From the NCBI RefSeq assembly GCF_003121625.1, contig NZ_QDDJ01000002.1:186001-250000 (forward strand): DNA of 64,000 nt. The letters are read 5' to 3'. The DNA comes from Ornithinimicrobium cavernae. Lineage in GTDB: Bacteria > Actinomycetota > Actinomycetes > Actinomycetales > Dermatophilaceae. The translations under genes were made by a program, and so were the position numbers. Shown piece by piece: positions 8,302-17,403 of the stretch (the first letter of the stretch is position 1; each line of letters begins with the position of its first letter). The notes under the pieces are model-generated. The model saw only the letters and a program-made list of their open reading frames with translations. It ran no database searches and was not told the origin of the DNA.

Positions 8302-9884
8302 CTGACACCCAGATGACCGTGTCCCGCCGCCCGGGGCACGAGAAGCGCGACATCACCCTGCTGTTCGCCGGCCTCATGATCACCATGCTGCTGGCCTCGC
8401 TCAACCAGACCGTCCTCTCCACCGCGCTGCCCACCATCGTGGGCGACCTGCACGGCGTCGACCAGATGCTCTGGGTGATCACCGGCTTCATCCTCGCCTC
8501 GACGATCATGATGCCGATCTACGGCAGGCTCAGCGACCAGTTCGGGCGCAAGCCCCTGCTGCTCTTCGCCATCACGGTCTTCGTCGTCGGCTCCGTCATG
8601 GGGGCCCTGGCCGGCGACATGCAGGCCCTGATCATCGCCCGCATCGTCCAGGGTGTCGGAGGTGGTGGGCTGATGATCCTGTCGCAGGCCGCGATCGCTG
8701 ACGTCATCCCGGCACGGGAGCGCGGCAGGTACATGGGAATCATGGGTGGGGTCTTCGCCTTCTCCTCGGTCGCCGGTCCCCTGCTCGGTGGGTGGTTCAC
8801 CGAGGGTCCCGGCTGGCGGTGGGTCTTCTGGATCAGCCTGCCCCTCGGCATACTCGCGGCCCTGGCGACCATCTTCTTCCTGCCCTCCATCCGCCACTCG
8901 GGCACCGACCGTCCCCGGATGGACTACCTCGGGATGGCCCTCATGGCCGCCGCGACCGCCTCCCTGGTCCTGGTGGGCACCTGGGGTGGCGGCGAGTACG
9001 CCTGGACGTCGCCGACCATCCTCGGGCTGGCCGGGACCGCCGTCCTGACCGGCGCGCTGTTCCTGCTCGTGGAGTCCCGTGCCGCCGCGCCGATCATCCC
9101 GCTGCACCTGTTCCGCGACCGCAACTTCAACCTGACGACCGTGGCGAGCCTCTGCACGGGTGTCGCGATGTTCGGGGCGATCAGCTACCTGCCGACCTAC
9201 CTGCAGATGACCACCGGTCTGTCCGCGACCGTCGTCGGCCTGCTGATGGTCCCGATGATGGGCTCGATGCTGGTGAGCTCGACCGTCTCGGGGCAGCAGG
9301 TGACGCGCACCGGCCGCTACAAGGTCTACCCGATCACCGGGTCGGTCCTGCTCGCCGGCTCGCTCGCCCTGCTCTCGACCCTGCAGGTCGGGTCCCCGAT
9401 CTGGCTGGTCTGCTGCTACATGGCCCTGATGGGGATCGGCCTGGGGATGAGTATGCAGATCCTCACCCTGATCGTGCAGAACTCCTTCCCGGTGCGTGAG
9501 GTGGGCACGGCGACCGCCTCGACCCAGTACTTCCGCCAGGTCGGGGCCACCCTCGGCACCGCCGTGGTCGGCAGCCTGTTCACCAGCCGGCTGGTGCAGC
9601 TGGTCGCGGACAAGCTGCCCACAGGGACGGGTCCCGAGGACGGTGCCCACTCCCTCACCCCCGAGCTGGTCAACGGCCTGCCCGACGCGCTGCGCGAGGT
9701 GATCATCCAGTCCTACAACGAGGCCCTCATCCCGGTCTTCCTCTACATGGTCCCGCTCGCGCTCGTCGCTGCCGTGGTGCTCCTCTTCGTCCGTGAGAAG
9801 GAGCTGTCCACGTCGGTGGAGGACGATGTGCTGGCCGAGTCGCTGGCGGAGGGCCAGATCCTCGTCTCGTCCGAGCAGAGATGA
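8298..9884 (+). CDS. MFS transporter, DHA2 family (14-TM drug efflux)
   Basis: The 528-residue protein matches EmrB/QacA-type exporters: TM1 with the LNQTVLSTALPTIVGDL segment, motif A GRLSDQFGRKPLL in the loop after TM2, motif B RIVQGVGGGGL, and motif C-like GGVFAFSSVAGPLLGG before TM5. Length and hydrophobicity fit 14 membrane helices with a cytosolic C-terminal tail. Expected role: proton-coupled export of a hydrophobic compound from the inner face of the membrane. It is co-transcribed with the TetR gene, to which it is translationally coupled. Confidence 0.93.
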   Translation: MTDTQMTVSRRPGHEKRDITLLFAGLMITMLLASLNQTVLSTALPTIVGDLHGVDQMLWVITGFILASTIMMPIYGRLSDQFGRKPLLLFAITVFVVGSVMGALAGDMQALIIARIVQGVGGGGLMILSQAAIADVIPARERGRYMGIMGGVFAFSSVAGPLLGGWFTEGPGWRWVFWISLPLGILAALATIFFLPSIRHSGTDRPRMDYLGMALMAAATASLVLVGTWGGGEYAWTSPTILGLAGTAVLTGALFLLVESRAAAPIIPLHLFRDRNFNLTTVASLCTGVAMFGAISYLPTYLQMTTGLSATVVGLLMVPMMGSMLVSSTVSGQQVTRTGRYKVYPITGSVLLAGSLALLSTLQVGSPIWLVCCYMALMGIGLGMSMQILTLIVQNSFPVREVGTATASTQYFRQVGATLGTAVVGSLFTSRLVQLVADKLPTGTGPEDGAHSLTPELVNGLPDALREVIIQSYNEALIPVFLYMVPLALVAAVVLLFVREKELSTSVEDDVLAESLAEGQILVSSEQR

Positions 9885-9963
9885 GTCGCGGCCAGCGGTA
9901 GCCTCCGACGACGAGACCCTCCTCCGAACGCGACTCTGGCCCGTCGTCAGGTCCGTTGCGGGC

Positions 9964-12900
9964 TCAGTCGTCGCTCAGACTGGTCAGGACATCCCTCATG
10001 CACGTGAGGGCTGCCCGTGCGTCGCGGGCTGGAGCTGGATGACCTCGGGTCCTGGTCTGCGCGTCGAGACGGCGGGTGACCTCGGGACCGAGCTGCGCGC
10101 GGACGAGGACGCCGAAGTCGCCGGTCGTGTCGAGATAGGGCAGGACCCGCGCTGCCTCGACGAGATGGTTGGTGGCGGCCATCATGGTGATGAACTCGAC
10201 GGCGATCATGCGCGTCACGTCGGTGTAGTCGCTGTCGAGCAGGACCTCGATGTTGTCGCGCAGCAGCCGGTAGCCGCGCACCCGGTCGCCCCGCTGGAAG
10301 GTGATCCTGGCCTGGACCGTCTGGATGACGCGGTAGCTACCCGGAGGCAGTTCCAGCTGCTCGGCCTCGGTGAAGAACTGCGCCGCCTCGCCGGGTCGCC
10401 CCTGGTACTGCGCAGCGTAGCCCTGCATACCCAGTGCGAAGTAGCGCAGCGTGGGCGCTCCGTGACGGTGCCGCTCGGCCATCGTGGCAGCGAGCGTCTC
10501 CAGCTCGCGGAAGCGCTGCAGCGTCATCAGGGACGAGGCCACGCCGGACACCTCGACGAGGTCGGCCGCGTGGCCCTCGCCGTGCGCTCGGAGCCAGTCC
10601 ACGGCAGCGGGTGAGGCCGCGTGCGAGTCTTCCCCCACACCCGACAGGTATGCCGTGTTGAACCGGATGACCGGATGGTCCCGGTAGCCGTACCGACTGA
10701 CGAGCGCAGCCCAGCCAGCGTGGTCGCCGGCCTGGGCCCGCCGGTGGCCGGCCCACAGGAGCCAGCGCACCACTCGCTCCTCGTCCTCGGCGGGAAGCAG
10801 CTGCAGGATCCGCTCGGCCCAGTCACCGATCTCGGCCCGGCGGCGCAGGTCGACCTCTGCCGCCACAGGGCGGACGAGGGCATCGGCCAGGTCGGGGTCA
10901 GCGGCGTCACACGCCCAGTCGACCGCGGCACGCAGGTTGGGCCACAGCTCGGCGAGCCGGGTGACACCTTCGATCTCACCGGGTCCCCGCAGGAGGGCGC
11001 CGATGCCGGCGACCTGGCCGGCACACCAGGCCGCGTGTCTCCCGGCGACCGCGTCCTGGCCACCGTTCTGCCGGAGATGCTCGAGGGCGAACGCCCGCAG
11101 GGTCTCCAGCATCCGGAACCGGCGTCCGAAGGGGCCCGGCTCCACGGCGACCATCGACCGGTTCACCAGGTCGTCGAGGAGCCGGCTGGTCCCGAAGGCG
11201 TCGAGGTCCCCGTCGGTGGCTACCTCCTCGACGGCGGTCAGGTCGAACGGCCCTGCGAAGACGGCGAGTCGTTCGAAGATCGCCTGCTGCGGCCGGGACA
11301 GCAGGTCGTACGACCACTGCACGGTCGCGCGGAGGGTGCGGTGCCGGCTGGTGCGGGCCCGTCTGCCGCTCTCAAGGAGCCGGAACCGGTCGTCGAGGCG
11401 GGCCAGGAGCTGGGCCGCGCTGAGGCTCACGGTCCGTGCTGCCGCCAGCTCGATGGCCAGGGGCAGACCGTCCAGCCGGCGGCAGATCTCCTCCACCTCC
11501 GCCCGGTCCTCGTGCAGCGGAAACGCGCCGGCCGCCGCGCGTGCGGCACGGACGAACAACTCGACCCCCGCCCCGGTGGGATCCAGCGGCGCGACGGGGA
11601 ACACGCGCTCGGCCGGGATGTCCAGCGGTTCCCGCGAGGTGGCCAGCACCCAGGTGTCCGCGCCGTCGTCGGCGATGGCCTGTGCGAGTGCGGCGGCACC
11701 CTCCGCCACGTGTTCGCAGTTATCCAGCAGCACGAGGCTGGTGCGGGACCGCAGAGCCGCAACGATCGACTCCGTCCTCGTGCGTCCGACGCTTCCCGCG
11801 ATGCCGAGCGCCTCGGCGACGGCGTGTGGCACGGCGGCATCACTGGTGACCTCGGCCAGCTCGACCAACCAGGTCCGGCGGCCTGGGTCATCGACGGCGG
11901 CGCGGCGCGCGGCGGCGAGGGCCAGCGTGGTCTTGCCGATCCCACCGGGACCCACAAGCGTGACGACCGGGTCCAGCTCCATCGCCTCGGCGACGTCGGC
12001 CAGCTCCGCCTCACGCCCGACGAGGCGCACGGCCCGGCCCGGCAGGTTGCCCCTGCCGGCGGTCGCGGTCCTGGGCGGAGGGTGAGCCCCGTCGTCGAGC
12101 TGCCAGAGGTCACGCTGCCCCGCCGCGCCGTCGAGTCGGTGGGCACCGAGGGCACGCAGACCTTCGTAGTCGAGGAGCGCAGCCGTCACGTCCGAGACCA
12201 GGACCTGGCCGGCGTGGGCGGCGGCGGCCAGCCGCGACGCGGCGTGCACCGTCGGGCCGAAGTAGCCCCCGTTGTGCTCCTCTGTCTCCCCGGTGTGCAG
12301 GGCAAGCCGAAGGCGCAGGTCCACGCCGCCGGGCCAGGGCTCCTGGTCGACGGCGAGCTGCAGCTCGAGTGCCCACGCGGCGGCGTCGTCGGCCCGGTGG
12401 AAGACCACGCCGATCGACTCGCCCGCCGAGATGTTCACGGTGCCGTGGTGCCGGGCGGTGACCGCGCCGAGCACGGTGTCGAGTCGGGCCATCGCCAGGG
12501 CCATCTTCCGCCCATGACTGGCCCACAGTCGGGTGGCGTCGGCCACCTTGGCGAAACCGAAGGTCACGGTCCCGCTCGGACGGGCCGGGCCCGGGAGGGG
12601 TGTGACCGGTGCCGGCCCGGGGTCGCGGGCTCCGGTGTCAAGCTCCTCGTCCTGGGCGAGGATCCGACCCTCGAGCTCCCGCAGGCGGGGCCCGGGCTCG
12701 ACGCCCAGCTCGTCGACGAGGTGCTGACGGGCTCGCTGGTAGGCCCCGAGCGCGTCGGCCTGCCTACCGACCCGGTAGAGCGCGGTCATCAGTGCAGCCC
12801 ACAGCTCCTCCCGGAACGGGTAGGTGGCAGTCAGCTCGGTGAGCGGTGCGATCACCGCACCTGGGTCGGTGACAGCCTGCCTGTGCAGGACCTGTCCCCG

Positions 12901-13332
12901 CACGGTCAGCCACTGCTCGACCAGTGCGTCGACCGCGGCCTGTAGGCCGGGGACGCTGAGGCCCGCCAGCGGTGTGCCGGTCCAGGCGCGTAGGGCTCCG
13001 TCGAGGTCTCCGTCCGCCAGACGCGCCCGGAACCGTTCCACGTCGACACGCTCTGGGGCGAGGTCGAGCCGGTAGGCGTCACCCACGCGCGCGATCACCT
13101 GAGGCCCGAGTACCCGGCGCAGCTGAGCGACATACCCCTGCAGGGTCTTGTCGGCCGTTCGGGGTGGGCGCTCGCCCCAGAGGACATCGATCAGCCGGGT
13201 CACCGGCACGGCCTGGCCGACCGAGAGCGCCAGCGCCGCCAGCACTGCTCGGCTCTTGCTGGGCCCGACGGGGAGCGGTGTCCCGTCGTCACCGACGGCA
13301 CCTATGCCCCCGAGGAGCTGGACGTGCACCAT
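9964..13332 (-). CDS. SARP/AfsR-type regulator with degenerate class III cyclase domain and STAND ATPase
   Basis: This 1122-residue protein begins at ATG 13332 after an AGGAGG site. In order: OmpR-type winged helix (about 1-95), BTAD helical domain (95-230), a class III nucleotidyl cyclase fold (about 250-385), an NB-ARC/STAND NTPase with Walker A GPGGIGKTT (461-469) and a LVLLDNCEH Walker B, then a long helical TPR-like region. The cyclase metal Asp positions are Lys262 (FAKVAD where FTDIEG is usual) and Glu305 (AGES for GDG); the transition-state Asn is His363, while Arg367 remains. It is therefore probably a sensor, not an active cyclase. It faces the DUF4386 genes across a 203-bp gap and may control them. 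Confidence 0.9.
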   Translation of the reverse strand: MVHVQLLGGIGAVGDDGTPLPVGPSKSRAVLAALALSVGQAVPVTRLIDVLWGERPPRTADKTLQGYVAQLRRVLGPQVIARVGDAYRLDLAPERVDVERFRARLADGDLDGALRAWTGTPLAGLSVPGLQAAVDALVEQWLTVRGQVLHRQAVTDPGAVIAPLTELTATYPFREELWAALMTALYRVGRQADALGAYQRARQHLVDELGVEPGPRLRELEGRILAQDEELDTGARDPGPAPVTPLPGPARPSGTVTFGFAKVADATRLWASHGRKMALAMARLDTVLGAVTARHHGTVNISAGESIGVVFHRADDAAAWALELQLAVDQEPWPGGVDLRLRLALHTGETEEHNGGYFGPTVHAASRLAAAAHAGQVLVSDVTAALLDYEGLRALGAHRLDGAAGQRDLWQLDDGAHPPPRTATAGRGNLPGRAVRLVGREAELADVAEAMELDPVVTLVGPGGIGKTTLALAAARRAAVDDPGRRTWLVELAEVTSDAAVPHAVAEALGIAGSVGRTRTESIVAALRSRTSLVLLDNCEHVAEGAAALAQAIADDGADTWVLATSREPLDIPAERVFPVAPLDPTGAGVELFVRAARAAAGAFPLHEDRAEVEEICRRLDGLPLAIELAAARTVSLSAAQLLARLDDRFRLLESGRRARTSRHRTLRATVQWSYDLLSRPQQAIFERLAVFAGPFDLTAVEEVATDGDLDAFGTSRLLDDLVNRSMVAVEPGPFGRRFRMLETLRAFALEHLRQNGGQDAVAGRHAAWCAGQVAGIGALLRGPGEIEGVTRLAELWPNLRAAVDWACDAADPDLADALVRPVAAEVDLRRRAEIGDWAERILQLLPAEDEERVVRWLLWAGHRRAQAGDHAGWAALVSRYGYRDHPVIRFNTAYLSGVGEDSHAASPAAVDWLRAHGEGHAADLVEVSGVASSLMTLQRFRELETLAATMAERHRHGAPTLRYFALGMQGYAAQYQGRPGEAAQFFTEAEQLELPPGSYRVIQTVQARITFQRGDRVRGYRLLRDNIEVLLDSDYTDVTRMIAVEFITMMAATNHLVEAARVLPYLDTTGDFGVLVRAQLGPEVTRRLDAQTRTRGHPAPARDARAALTCMRDVLTSLSDD

Positions 13333-13535
13333 TCAGGTCCTCCTGGCCACGTCCACTCTCGCACACCGGAGGGGCACGCACGGATGACGATGCCGCTTCT
13401 CCACCCGTTCCCCACCGTTTCCCCACCGACCGTTGCCACCCTCGAGTCACTACTCCCGGAGTCGGCAGCTCCGCGACCCGGCACCTGTGCCGGGATCCCG
13501 CGGGCACAGCCGCTCACCACGCAAAGGAAGAGATC

Positions 13536-14186
13536 ATGACCCGTCAAGGAGCCCTCATGTCCACCAGGATGATCGCGGTCGCGGTCGGAGTGCTGTTCTT
13601 CGTCCAGATGGCCACCGCCATGGTGGGCACCTTCCAGATCGACGCCTTCGTCGAAGACGCAGGAGCGCCACCGAGGCTCGGGGTCCTGCTGATGACCGTC
13701 TCCGGCCTGGCCGTCGTCGGCATCGGCCTCCTCATGTACCAGGTCCTGAAGGAGGTCAACCGACGACTGGCGATCTGGTACCCCGTACTCCGGATCGTCG
13801 AGTGCACCGTGTCCGTCGCCGGCGGCGTCTACCTGCTGAGCACGCTCGAGGTCATCCCCAACCACCTGCTCTGGATCTACGTCCCCACCGGAATCGGCGG
13901 TCTGATCCTGTGCTACCTGCTCTACGTCTCCGGCCTGGTCCCCCGCGCCATCGCGATCCTCGGCCTGGTCGGCTACGGGCTGTTCTCGCTGGCTGTGCCC
14001 CTGGACTTTCTCGGCACCCTCAACATGAACGAAGGGCTCGGCATGCTGATCCTCGTGCCCGGCTTCCTGTTCGAGTTCGCAGTCCTGCCGATCTGGCTGA
14101 TCGTCAAGGGCTTCACCTCCTCCCCTGGCAGCGATCTGACCTCGGCCCGGCCCAGTGCCCTGGCTCCGGGACACGCGGTCCGGTGA
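13536..14186 (+). CDS. DUF4386-like membrane protein
   Basis: A 216-residue protein with about six hydrophobic helices and short loops. Two starts are credible: ATG 13536 after AGGAAG, and ATG 13557 after AAGGAG; the second would remove seven residues. Features such as YPVLRIVECTVSVAGGVYLL and an EFAVLPIWLIVKGF end resemble DUF4386 proteins, a family of unknown function. Its stop overlaps the GTG start of a second member of the same family. The divergent SARP-type regulator gene suggests joint control. Confidence 0.75.
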   Translation: MTRQGALMSTRMIAVAVGVLFFVQMATAMVGTFQIDAFVEDAGAPPRLGVLLMTVSGLAVVGIGLLMYQVLKEVNRRLAIWYPVLRIVECTVSVAGGVYLLSTLEVIPNHLLWIYVPTGIGGLILCYLLYVSGLVPRAIAILGLVGYGLFSLAVPLDFLGTLNMNEGLGMLILVPGFLFEFAVLPIWLIVKGFTSSPGSDLTSARPSALAPGHAVR

Positions 14187-14899
14187 GCATCGTGCACTCC
14201 CCCCAGCGTCTAGCCCGGACTGCGGGCGTCTACTACCTCGTGGTCGCGGTCCTCGGTGCCTTCGCGCACCTGGTCCGGGCCCGGGTGTACGTGCCGGGAG
14301 ACGCGGCGACCTCGACCCAGAACGTGGTGAGCGACGCCTCGCTCGTCAACTACAGCCTCGTCGCAGACCTCGTGCAAGCCACCTTCCTGGTCCTCGTCGT
14401 CATGACGCTCTACCGGCTGCTGCACCACGTCAGCGAGAACTGGTCCCGGGCAATGGTCATCTTCGTCGTCATCGCCGTCGCCATCACCTGCCTCAACATG
14501 GTCCACCAGCTCGGTGCACTCCTCATCGCCACCGACCCGGCCTACGCCGCAGCGATCGGAGTTCAGGGTTCAGACGCCCTGGTGCTGCTCATGCTCGACC
14601 TGCAGCACCACGGTTACCTCATCGCGCAGATCTTCTTCGGCCTGTGGCTCCTGCCGCTGGGACTCCTGGCCTACCGCTCCGGGATGTTCCCCCGCGTCCT
14701 GGGCCAGCTGCTGATGTTCGCCTCAGCCGGCTACCTGCTCGACGTGGGCCTGCAGTTCCTGGCCCCGGACCTCGCCGCCACGTTCAACCCCGCCCTCGTG
14801 ATCCTCTTCACCCTGGCCGAAGGCTCGATGCTGCTCTACCTGCTCATTCGGGGCGTGCGGCCCGTTCAGGCCGCCGACCACGCACTCCAGGCAGCATGA
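14183..14899 (+). CDS. DUF4386 domain-containing membrane protein
   Basis: The 238-residue protein starts at GTG 14183, overlapping the upstream stop (GTGA). It has an N-terminal helix after RLARTAGVYYLVVAV, a conserved-looking DLQHHGYLIAQIFFGLWLLP segment and FPRVLGQLLMFASAGYLLD, all typical of DUF4386. About six membrane helices are expected. No catalytic motif is evident. Together with the preceding gene it may form a heteromeric membrane complex, which is inference from coupling and shared family only. A strong hairpin at 14959-14993 follows. Confidence 0.82.
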   Translation: MSIVHSPQRLARTAGVYYLVVAVLGAFAHLVRARVYVPGDAATSTQNVVSDASLVNYSLVADLVQATFLVLVVMTLYRLLHHVSENWSRAMVIFVVIAVAITCLNMVHQLGALLIATDPAYAAAIGVQGSDALVLLMLDLQHHGYLIAQIFFGLWLLPLGLLAYRSGMFPRVLGQLLMFASAGYLLDVGLQFLAPDLAATFNPALVILFTLAEGSMLLYLLIRGVRPVQAADHALQAA

Positions 14900-14958
14900 A
14901 CCGGGCGCACGTCGGCTCCCTGGGCAGCGCTCGCGAGCCAGCCAGCCCCAGCAGAACG

Positions 14959-14993
14959 GCAGAAGCCCCGAGCCAGCTGCTCGGGGCTTCTGC
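14959..14993. terminator. Bidirectional hairpin terminator between DUF4386 genes and tRNA-Leu
   Basis: Perfect 15-bp stem: arms 14959-14973 and 14979-14993, 5-base loop. It lies between convergent units (DUF4386 pair on plus, tRNA on minus). Neither side has a long T-run, as is common in high-GC actinobacteria. Confidence 0.85.
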
Positions 14994-15008
14994 GTTCTCC
15001 TTCGCGAG

Positions 15009-15092
15009 TGTCCGGAGGGGGACTTGAACCCCCACGCCCGTTAAGGGCACTAGCACCTCAAGCTAGCGCGTCTGCCATTCCGCCACCCGGAC
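15009..15092 (-). tRNA. tRNA-Leu (anticodon GAG)
   Basis: On the minus strand an 84-nt cloverleaf folds with acceptor GTCCGGG pairing TCCGGAC, a CTAGC/GCTAG anticodon stem around a TTGAGGT loop (anticodon GAG, reading CUC/CUU), a long variable arm (GTGCCCTTAACGGGCGT) as expected for a class II tRNA, and a GGGGGTTCAAGTCCCCC T-arm. The discriminator is A at 15009; CCA is not encoded. Confidence 0.97.
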
Positions 15093-15193
15093 GAGGGTGT
15101 CTGCCAGCACCGCTTCACACGGTGGGCAACGACGGGAAAGATTAGCACGCCAAGCCGCGAACTCTGTCCTCGGCCCGGTCCCCCCGACGCCGG

Positions 15194-16597
15194 TCACCCC
15201 GATCCGTCCTCCCGCCAGTCCGGTGGGTCCGCCGCCGTGAGCGCGGGGTCGTCCGCAGGGAAGGTCCGGACCGGCCCCGGAGCCGTCCGCGGCCCCTCGA
15301 ACCGGACGGTCACCCGGGCGAGCCCGCTCCCCCAGACCCATCCCGCGCCATACTCCTCGTGGCGCACGTCGGCGCCGGGGCGCCACTCCGTGCCGCGGAC
15401 CACGTCGGGCGTATGCCGACGCTCGGGGGCCTCTGTCCCCGGCGGTCCCCCCGGCGCCGCGCTCGTGCTGTCCGGCACCTCGTGTCCGGTCGGCGGGGCG
15501 GCGAAGAGTCCCTCGCCGAGCTCGAGCTCCTCCTGCGCGTGGGTGGTCAGGCCCGAGACCCCGACGCCGAGCAGCCGGATGCCCGACGACACGTCGATCC
15601 CGGCGAGCAACCGTCTCGCCTGGCGGCCGATGACGGCCGGGTCCCCGGTGGCGTAGGGCAGCGTGCCCGAGCGGGTCTGCAGGCTGAAGTCGTGCTGGCG
15701 AACCTTCACCGTCGTGGTGCGCCCGAAGACCGCGGCGCGACCGATCCGGCTGGCGACCCGGGAGACCATGAGGTCCAGCTCCCGCTCGAGCACCGCCGGG
15801 TCGGCGATGTCGGCGTCGAAGGTCTCCTCCACCGAGACGCTCTTGGTCTCCCGCTGTCTCTCCACGGGCCGGTCGTCCTCTCCTCGGGCCAGCCGCACCA
15901 GCCCGCTGCCGTGCGCCTGCCCGAAGATCGCGACCAGGTCGGTCTCACTGACCCGCGCGAGGTCGGCAACCGTCTCGACGCCGAAGGCGTGCAGCCGCGC
16001 CGCCGTCGCCGGACCGACCCCCGCGATCGCCCGGACGGACATGGGACCGAGGACCTCCCGCTCCGTCCCCGCCTCGATCAGGGCCAGCCCGGCCGGCTTG
16101 TTCAGCTCACTGCCGATCTTGGCCATCATCTTGGAGCTCGCGATCCCCACCGAGGCGGTGAGCCCGCCCGTCCCGGCCCGGATCGCGCCCATCAGGTCCT
16201 CACCCAGGCGCCGCAGCCCGCCCGGCGACAGGTCGTGCCGGCCCCCGGCGCTCAGGTCGACGTAGGCCTCGTCGACCGACACCTGCTCGACCACGGGTGA
16301 CAGCTGGCGCAGCAGGTCCATCACCACCCCGGAGCTCAGCCGGTAGGCGTCGAACCGACCGCCCAGGAAGGCCGTTCCCGGCGGGCACCGGCGCCGGGCC
16401 TCCGCCGTCGGCATCGCCGACCGCGCACCATACTGCCGGGCCTCGTAGGACGCGGTCGAGACGACCCCGCGCGGCCCGGTGCCGCCCACGACGACGGGCC
16501 GGCCGCGCAGCGACGGCTTGTCGCGCTGCTCCACCGCGGCGAAGAACGCGTCCAGGTCCACGTGCAGGATGCTGGACTCGCGGCGGGCGGCGGGCAT
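15194..16597 (-). CDS. dinB: DNA polymerase IV (Y-family) with C-terminal extension
   Basis: The protein has 467 residues from ATG 16597; an ATG six codons earlier is possible. Catalytic carboxylates are present: HVDLDAFF (residues 12-19) and SVDEAYVDL (Asp109, Glu110). The steric and finger motifs RPVVVGG, YEARQYG and AMPTAEA are intact, followed by a helix-hairpin-helix thumb (VRAIAGVGPATAARLHAFG) and little finger. Role: error-prone translesion synthesis. The last ~57 residues after the little finger form an extra segment with HEEYGAGWVWGSGLARVTVRFE character, resembling the Tudor-like tail of PcrA/UvrD helicases. It is divergent from the HipA-like cassette. Confidence 0.93.
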   Translation of the reverse strand: MPAARRESSILHVDLDAFFAAVEQRDKPSLRGRPVVVGGTGPRGVVSTASYEARQYGARSAMPTAEARRRCPPGTAFLGGRFDAYRLSSGVVMDLLRQLSPVVEQVSVDEAYVDLSAGGRHDLSPGGLRRLGEDLMGAIRAGTGGLTASVGIASSKMMAKIGSELNKPAGLALIEAGTEREVLGPMSVRAIAGVGPATAARLHAFGVETVADLARVSETDLVAIFGQAHGSGLVRLARGEDDRPVERQRETKSVSVEETFDADIADPAVLERELDLMVSRVASRIGRAAVFGRTTTVKVRQHDFSLQTRSGTLPYATGDPAVIGRQARRLLAGIDVSSGIRLLGVGVSGLTTHAQEELELGEGLFAAPPTGHEVPDSTSAAPGGPPGTEAPERRHTPDVVRGTEWRPGADVRHEEYGAGWVWGSGLARVTVRFEGPRTAPGPVRTFPADDPALTAADPPDWREDGSG

Positions 16598-16635
16598 GGC
16601 GCCACTGTGACACAACCCCCGGATAGGGTCGGCAC

Positions 16636-17403
16636 GTGCTCGACCACGTCACTGCCGTCCGCTACGTCACCCCCCTGCGCGAGGGCGGCTCGATGCCCGG
16701 CGTGGTGGAGGGCTCGGACCTGGGGACGTATGTCGTGAAGTTCCGTGGCGCGGGACAGGGCCTGAAGGTGCTGGTCGCCGAGGTCGTGGTCGGTGAGCTC
16801 GCCCGGCACCTCGGTCTGCCGGTGCCCCGGATGGTCACCATCGAGCTGCCGCCGGCGATCGCGCGCTACGAGGCCGACGAGGAGGTCCAGGACCTGCTCA
16901 ACGCCTCGCCGGGCACCAACCTGGGCATCGACCTGCTGCCCGGGTCGCTCGGCTATGACGGCTCGAGGCCGCCGACGCCGGAGCTCGCCTCCCGCATCCT
17001 GTGGCTCGACGCCTTCACCGCCAACGTCGACCGCACCTGGTCCAACCCCAACCTGCTGACGTGGCACCGCGAGACCTGGCTGATCGACCACGGCGCCGCG
17101 CTCTACTTCCACCACGCCTGGCCCAGCAAGGAGCCCAACTCGGAGCGCTTCGCGCAGCAGCCGTTCCGCGCGGACGACCACGTCCTCGGGGGCATCGCGA
17201 CCGACCTCGCCGGAGCCCACGCCGCCCTCGCCCCGCTCGTCACAGCCGAGCTCGTGGGTGAGGTGCTCGACAAGGTCCCCGACGAGTGGCTCGAGACCAC
17301 CGACCACCTGCCGGACGCACCTGCTGTGCGCGCGGCATACTCGGCGCACCTGCTGGGCCGGGTGGCGACCCCGCAGGCGTGGCTGCCGGGCGGTGCCTCG
17401 TGA
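16636..17403 (+). CDS. HipA-like kinase family protein
   Basis: A 255-residue protein starting at GTG 16636, with TAGGGT (16624-16629) exactly 6 bases upstream. Kinase-fold elements can be followed: Lys35 in YVVKFRG (ATP contact), a Glu-bearing helix AEVVVGELARHLGLPVP, catalytic loop NVDRTWSNPN (Asp132, Asn137) and metal-binding IDHG (Asp151). This is the compact HipA_2-type domain rather than full HipA toxin. No HipB-like antitoxin is present. The stop overlaps the DUF3037 start (GTGA). Target unknown; protein or small-molecule phosphorylation is inferred from the motifs. Confidence 0.85.
   Translation: MLDHVTAVRYVTPLREGGSMPGVVEGSDLGTYVVKFRGAGQGLKVLVAEVVVGELARHLGLPVPRMVTIELPPAIARYEADEEVQDLLNASPGTNLGIDLLPGSLGYDGSRPPTPELASRILWLDAFTANVDRTWSNPNLLTWHRETWLIDHGAALYFHHAWPSKEPNSERFAQQPFRADDHVLGGIATDLAGAHAALAPLVTAELVGEVLDKVPDEWLETTDHLPDAPAVRAAYSAHLLGRVATPQAWLPGGAS

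Noticed and set aside
8175-9650. Long minus-strand frame opposite the MFS transporter
   Set aside because: Rich in Gly, Asp, His and Gln with no motif; it mirrors the GC-rich third positions of the transporter gene.
15009-15092. tRNA-Leu as an integration site for a mobile element
   Set aside because: No integrase, no repeated tRNA 3' end and no atypical gene block on either side.
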